Of a stretch of DNA of 34,544 nucleotides, positions 31,485-34,544 are shown one piece after another. The position numbers and the translations under genes are program-made. How positions within the stretch are numbered: the first letter of the stretch is position 1; every line of letters begins with the position of its first letter. Origin of the DNA: Thermosyntropha lipolytica DSM 11003 (GTDB lineage: Bacteria > Bacillota > Syntrophomonadia > Syntrophomonadales > Syntrophomonadaceae); NCBI RefSeq assembly GCF_900129805.1, contig NZ_FQWY01000022.1, forward strand, positions 1 to 34,544. The letters run 5' to 3'. The notes under the pieces were generated by a model. The model did not search any database and was not told the DNA's origin. It saw nothing but the letters and a program-made list of their open reading frames with translations.

Positions 31485-32765
31485 ATGAACGCCATCTTAA
31501 AAACGAAAGAGATAAGGCCATCTATAATTAAAAACCCCGATCTGGCACCGGAAGGTTATAAAAAATTAGCATGGGTAAGCCAGCGTATGCCTGTTCTCAA
31601 CATCCTCAGGGAAGAATTTATCAAAGAAAAACCTTTAAGTGGCAAAAGAATAGCCTGCTGTCTTCATCTAGAAGCCAAAACGGGCTATCTGCTCCAGACT
31701 TTGCAGGCGGCAGGAGCAGAAGTAGTCGCTTGTGCCAGTAATCCCCTATCTACCCAGGATGATGTGGTAGCTGCCCTCGTAGATTCTGGCATAACTGTAT
31801 ATGCTGTACATGGAGAAACCCCGGAAGAATATCACCGCTATCTTGAATATGCATTAGATACTATGCCCCATGCCATTATCGATGACGGTGCCGATATGGT
31901 TACTATTCTTCACCGCGACCGCCGCAAGCAGGCTGAAACCATTATCGGCGGCTGTGAAGAAACTACTACCGGAATAATAAGGCTTAAAGCTATGGATAGG
32001 GAAAATACCCTGCTTTTCCCCATGATGGCAGTAAATGATGCCTACATGAAATATCTTTTTGATAACCGTTATGGAACCGGACAATCGGTATGGGATGGCA
32101 TAAACCGCACTACTAACCTGGTAGTAGCCGGCAAAAATGTAGTGGTAGTAGGCTATGGATGGTGTGGAAAAGGCGTTTCCATGCGGGCTTTAGGTATGGG
32201 AGCCAAAGTTATAATCACCGAAATTGATCCTATAAAAGCCAATGAGGCCATCATGGATGGGTTCCAGGTTATGCCCATGCGGGAAGCTGCCAAAATCGGT
32301 GATATATTTATAACCGTGACCGGAAACATAAATGTAATCCGCAAAGAACATTTTGAAGTAATGAAAGATGGTGCTCTACTTGCCAATGCCGGCCATTTTG
32401 ATGTGGAAATAAGCAAAAAAGATTTATATAGCCTGGCTACTGATGTGCGCAAGGTAAGAAACAATATTGAAGAATTTGTCATGCCTGATGGGCGCAGGCT
32501 CTACCTGCTGGCTGAAGGTCGCCTGGTAAACCTGGCTGCCGGTGATGGGCATCCGGCTGAAGTTATGGACCTGAGTTTTTCGCTGCAGGCACTATCTCTG
32601 GTTTATGTAATTAAAAATCGCGATAAACTGGGCAATCATGTTTATAATGTACCGGCAGAAATTGATCAGAAGGTTGCCCGTTTAAAGCTACAATCAGAAA
32701 ATGTGGAAATTGATGAGCTAACTGAAGAACAAAAAGAATATCTGGCCAGCTGGGATATAGATTAA
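31485..32765 (+). CDS. ahcY: S-adenosylhomocysteinase
   Basis: 426-residue NAD-dependent hydrolase splitting S-adenosylhomocysteine into homocysteine and adenosine, relieving product inhibition of methyltransferases. [20 protein letters not shown] (61-80) is the signature, the substrate-binding His/Asp/Glu positions appear in DDGADMV and GGCEETTTG, and the NAD loop is GYGWCGKG (223-230). It lacks the C-terminal KPxxYRY of long bacterial and eukaryotic forms, ending LASWDID, so it belongs to the short archaeal/Thermotoga-like type. Some short forms may prefer S-inosylhomocysteine. GGGAGG precedes the ATG. It is divergent from the operon with the methyltransferase and ends at a hairpin that reaches into spoIIP's ribosome site. 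Confidence 0.95.
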   Translation: MNAILKTKEIRPSIIKNPDLAPEGYKKLAWVSQRMPVLNILREEFIKEKPLSGKRIACCLHLEAKTGYLLQTLQAAGAEVVACASNPLSTQDDVVAALVDSGITVYAVHGETPEEYHRYLEYALDTMPHAIIDDGADMVTILHRDRRKQAETIIGGCEETTTGIIRLKAMDRENTLLFPMMAVNDAYMKYLFDNRYGTGQSVWDGINRTTNLVVAGKNVVVVGYGWCGKGVSMRALGMGAKVIITEIDPIKANEAIMDGFQVMPMREAAKIGDIFITVTGNINVIRKEHFEVMKDGALLANAGHFDVEISKKDLYSLATDVRKVRNNIEEFVMPDGRRLYLLAEGRLVNLAAGDGHPAEVMDLSFSLQALSLVYVIKNRDKLGNHVYNVPAEIDQKVARLKLQSENVEIDELTEEQKEYLASWDID

Positions 32766-32792
32766 AATCTAAACCCGGGCAAAAAACTGCAT

Positions 32793-32851
32793 AAAAACCG
32801 TCTCTTTGTCCATAATAATTATTGACTATACAGGCAAAGGACGGTTTTTTT
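32793..32851 (+). terminator. ahcY terminator overlapping the spoIIP ribosome site
   Basis: A stem of about 15 bp (32793-32808 with 32835-32849, one bulged T, 26-nt loop) is followed by a run of seven Ts that ends at the spoIIP ATG (32852). The right arm holds CAAAGGACGG, whose AAAGGA is the only ribosome-site candidate for spoIIP, so read-through RNA would have that site masked. Confidence 0.8.
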
Positions 32852-33793
32852 ATGGATAGAAGAAAAAAATACTATCTAGCAGGATTTTTTGGCATTTTAT
32901 TTGTCATATTAATTACAGCTTATTTTCTCAACTTAAATCATAATAAAAACTTACCTTTTCCCCCATTTGCTTCTAGTGCTGATTATTATACTATCCGCGA
33001 TACCGCGGGGAATATAATACTGCAAACCGGTATCAAAGTTTACCAGGATGATGAGTATATTAATGAAAAAAATATCCATTATATAGTAACTTCTGTAAAA
33101 GGCAAGGAAGCAGTAGCGGTGGTAAAAAATCAGGCTTCTTCGCATGATATAACAAGTGTGCCTACCGCTTCCCTTTTTCTTCCTGATAAACTGCTCAAAC
33201 CTGATTTTACAGATATTTCAGTTGCTATCTATCATACACACAGTGATGAATCATATATCCCTACCTCCGGTACGGCCAGCAAAAAAGGTAATGGCGATAT
33301 ATTTAAGGTAGGAAAAGCCTTAAAAGAACGCCTGGAAATACCGGGCATAAAAGTATATCATAGTCTTAACGCCCATGATCCTCATGATATAAATGCTTAC
33401 CATCGTTCCCGCCGTACCGCCATTGATCTGGTTAAAAAAGGTCCTGATGCTCTTTTAGACATACATCGGGATTCAGCACCCCTTTCGGCTTATCAGACTA
33501 ATATCAAAGATACGCAGGCAGCCCGGGTGATGATAGTTATTGGCAGATCTAATCCTAATATGCAGGTAAACTTAGATTATGCCCGCCGGGTTAAAGCGGC
33601 AGCAGATAAAATATATCCCGGCTTTATGCGGGGGATATTTATAGGCAAAGGAGATTACAATCAAGACTTATACCCTACAGCTCTTTTACTTGAAGTTGGT
33701 ACCGAACAAAACAGCTTGGAAGAAGCCAAAGCCAGCATGAACTTTCTAGGCGATATACTTATCCATGTTCTTCGTAATGAAGATCGCTCTTAA
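32852..33793 (+). CDS. spoIIP: Stage II sporulation protein P
   Basis: 313 residues: an N-terminal membrane anchor (about 8-27), then an extracellular cell-wall amidase/endopeptidase domain. Hallmarks are IYHTHSDESYIPT, DIHRDSAP and LLLEVGTEQNSLEEA, containing the His/Glu residues expected for zinc. With SpoIID and SpoIIM it thins septal peptidoglycan and drives engulfment of the forespore. The start is ATG 32852, the first Met that leaves a normal anchor. The AAAGGA ribosome site lies in a hairpin. A spore-forming lifestyle follows directly. A likely promoter is within 32809-32834, but I could not fit a sigma-E consensus. Confidence 0.93.
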   Translation: MDRRKKYYLAGFFGILFVILITAYFLNLNHNKNLPFPPFASSADYYTIRDTAGNIILQTGIKVYQDDEYINEKNIHYIVTSVKGKEAVAVVKNQASSHDITSVPTASLFLPDKLLKPDFTDISVAIYHTHSDESYIPTSGTASKKGNGDIFKVGKALKERLEIPGIKVYHSLNAHDPHDINAYHRSRRTAIDLVKKGPDALLDIHRDSAPLSAYQTNIKDTQAARVMIVIGRSNPNMQVNLDYARRVKAAADKIYPGFMRGIFIGKGDYNQDLYPTALLLEVGTEQNSLEEAKASMNFLGDILIHVLRNEDRS

Positions 33794-33806
33794 AGCTTAA
33801 ACGGTT

Positions 33807-33834
33807 AAAGGGGTCCTTACAGCAGGGATCCTTT
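33807..33834 (+). terminator. Hairpin between convergent genes
   Basis: AAAGGGGTCC / GGGATCCTTT with one mismatch and two G-T pairs, loop of 8 nt, 13 nt after the spoIIP stop. It overlaps the stop of the opposing gene and has a poor T-run (AAATTT). Possible bidirectional terminator. Confidence 0.5.
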
Positions 33835-34132
33835 AAATTTGAGCTTTATTTTTTATTTTGACTACTTCAGTTATCTTAATAATATCATGTATAAAATTGG
33901 CCCCCCTGGATATTATTATCCCGGTAAAAACCATTCCTAAATAAGGTATAGCCAGAGGTACTCCCATAATATAGAAAAAATCTACCCGGGCGGCGATAGC
34001 AAGTATAATACCGATAACTATCGCTCCCAATTTTTCCTTGTTTATCCCTCCATTCAGCTTGACCATCAGTAAGGTTTCCCAGATAGCTTCCGCCGAAACG
34101 GCTAAAAGAAGAAGAGTTCCTATTTCCTCCAC
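33833..34132 (-). CDS. Small membrane protein of unknown function
   Basis: 99 residues with three hydrophobic stretches (about 3-23, 34-56 and 58-75) and a basic C-terminus. The start is GTG at 34132, with GGGAGAG 8 nt upstream. GMVFTGIIISRGANFIHDIIK has a holin-like flavour, but I cannot assign a family. It is transcribed leftward, away from the insertion sequence. The 187 nt between it and the IS hairpin (34133-34319) are AT-rich, with no gene visible. Confidence 0.62.
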   Translation of the reverse strand: MEEIGTLLLLAVSAEAIWETLLMVKLNGGINKEKLGAIVIGIILAIAARVDFFYIMGVPLAIPYLGMVFTGIIISRGANFIHDIIKITEVVKIKNKAQI

Positions 34133-34319
34133 CTTTCTCTCTCCCTATTTAAAAACCTGATATTTTTATATATGCTTATTCATACATATAGGTTTTAGAA
34201 TTATTTTTTTTCTGCTAATCTTATTATTATGAACTCAAGTTTCGCATCCAGAAAACCCTGCTCAAACAGCAATAAATCGGGGGTAACTGAGCAAAAAAAT
34301 TGTTGTTGACAACAAAAAA

Positions 34320-34384
34320 CGCATCCCCGTTTGGTAAAATGGTATTAAGGAAGAAACCAAAACAATCCAAACGGAAAGGATGCG
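34320..34384 (+). promoter_or_regulatory. Leader hairpin of the insertion sequence
   Basis: CGCATCC-CCGTTTGG (34320-34334) pairs with CCAAACGG-AAA-GGATGCG (34367-34384), a 15-bp stem with a 3-nt bulge. The right arm contains the transposase ribosome site AAAGGA. Such stems in IS leaders usually mask the site in RNA reading in from outside. Confidence 0.65.
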
Positions 34385-34391
34385 TGATTAA

Positions 34392-34544
34392 ATGATACAA
34401 CAAATTAATCCGTCTGAAAAGGTCACAACTGAAGTTTCAAAACTATTTAAGGTTTTAAAGATCAACCAGTTACTCCGTGCTGCCAACATTCGCAAAGCAA
34501 GCGGGGTAAACGTTCAACAGATTTTTGAGTTTATCTTTTTGCTT
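34392..34544 (+). CDS. IS4-like transposase, N-terminal fragment (runs off the window)
   Basis: The first 51 codons from ATG 34392, open to the window edge. The start MIQQINPSEKVTTEVSKLFK and the following LLRAANIRKASGVNVQQIFEFIFLL match the opening of IS4-like DDE transposases common in Clostridia, where the N-terminal helical domain precedes the catalytic fold. Whether the element is complete cannot be seen. Confidence 0.72.
   Translation, partial: MIQQINPSEKVTTEVSKLFKVLKINQLLRAANIRKASGVNVQQIFEFIFLL

Larger units (their letters stand above)
34290..34544 (+). mobile_element. Left end of an IS4-like insertion sequence (partial)
   Basis: Inferred from the transposase start and its leader hairpin. 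The exact outer end is not determinable because only one end is present. A short dyad TTGTTG-TTGA-CAACAA (34300-34315) lies near the likely boundary. No target duplication can be checked. Confidence 0.5.

Noticed and set aside
33833-34132. Calling the 99-residue membrane protein a phage holin
   Set aside because: Only a vague resemblance in hydrophobic pattern; no lysin or phage genes nearby.
1-34544. CRISPR array, tRNA or rRNA
   Set aside because: No regularly spaced direct repeats, no cloverleaf-like segment and no rRNA-like stretch were seen in the gaps.

Overview
This window looks like chromosomal DNA of an endospore-forming, anaerobic Clostridia-type Firmicute. The evidence is AT-rich DNA with strong AGGAGG-type ribosome binding sites, SpoIIP and a 21-codon SpoVM-like gene, Firmicute-typical families (YpmA/DUF4264, TIGR04086, DUF2225, DUF3343), and a butyryl/4-hydroxybutyrate-type CoA-transferase next to a sigma-54 activator. 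The gene content would suit a Syntrophomonadaceae-like butyrate metaboliser; the genus is a guess.

Layout. 1-3.9 kb (minus): ypmA-like, lepB, surE and an EF-G-2-like GTPase. 3.9-6.2 kb (minus): a four-gene preQ0 (queuosine precursor) operon, queD-queC-DUF366-queE. 6.2-10 kb: a CoA-transferase read rightward from a -24/-12 promoter with two upstream TTTTGC-N6-GCAAAA dyads, convergent with a CBS-PAS-PAS-AAA+-Fis sigma-54 activator that probably controls it. 10.1-11.1 kb: a DUF2225 protein. 11.1-17.4 kb (minus): a compact operon nurA-herA-mre11-rad50 in which Rad50 is split in two just after its zinc-hook CxxC, with a small coiled-coil protein encoded between the halves. 17.5-24.5 kb: mostly small membrane proteins and transporters (YdcZ, ZIP, YeeE/YedE pair), YjbQ, a DinG-type helicase, a hot-dog thioesterase, DUF3343, and the overlooked spoVM with a second micro-ORF. 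24.8-31.4 kb (minus): a GT4 glucosyltransferase, a GH57 branching enzyme, a second GH57 enzyme and a SAM methyltransferase, an arrangement resembling the mycobacterial methylglucose-polysaccharide cluster. It is divergent from ahcY (S-adenosylhomocysteinase). 32.8-34.1 kb: spoIIP and a small membrane protein. The right edge enters an IS4-like insertion sequence.

How the genes work together. The NurA/HerA/Mre11/Rad50 set is the DNA end-resection machinery usually associated with archaea. The glucan operon could make a branched and perhaps methylated alpha-glucan, and the adjacent ahcY would remove the AdoHcy that methylation releases. Regulatory DNA is unusually readable: a sigma-54 promoter with paired activator sites, several -35/-10 pairs with exact 17-bp spacing, and three places where a hairpin takes in the next gene's Shine-Dalgarno sequence. 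I see no tRNA, rRNA, CRISPR array or prophage.
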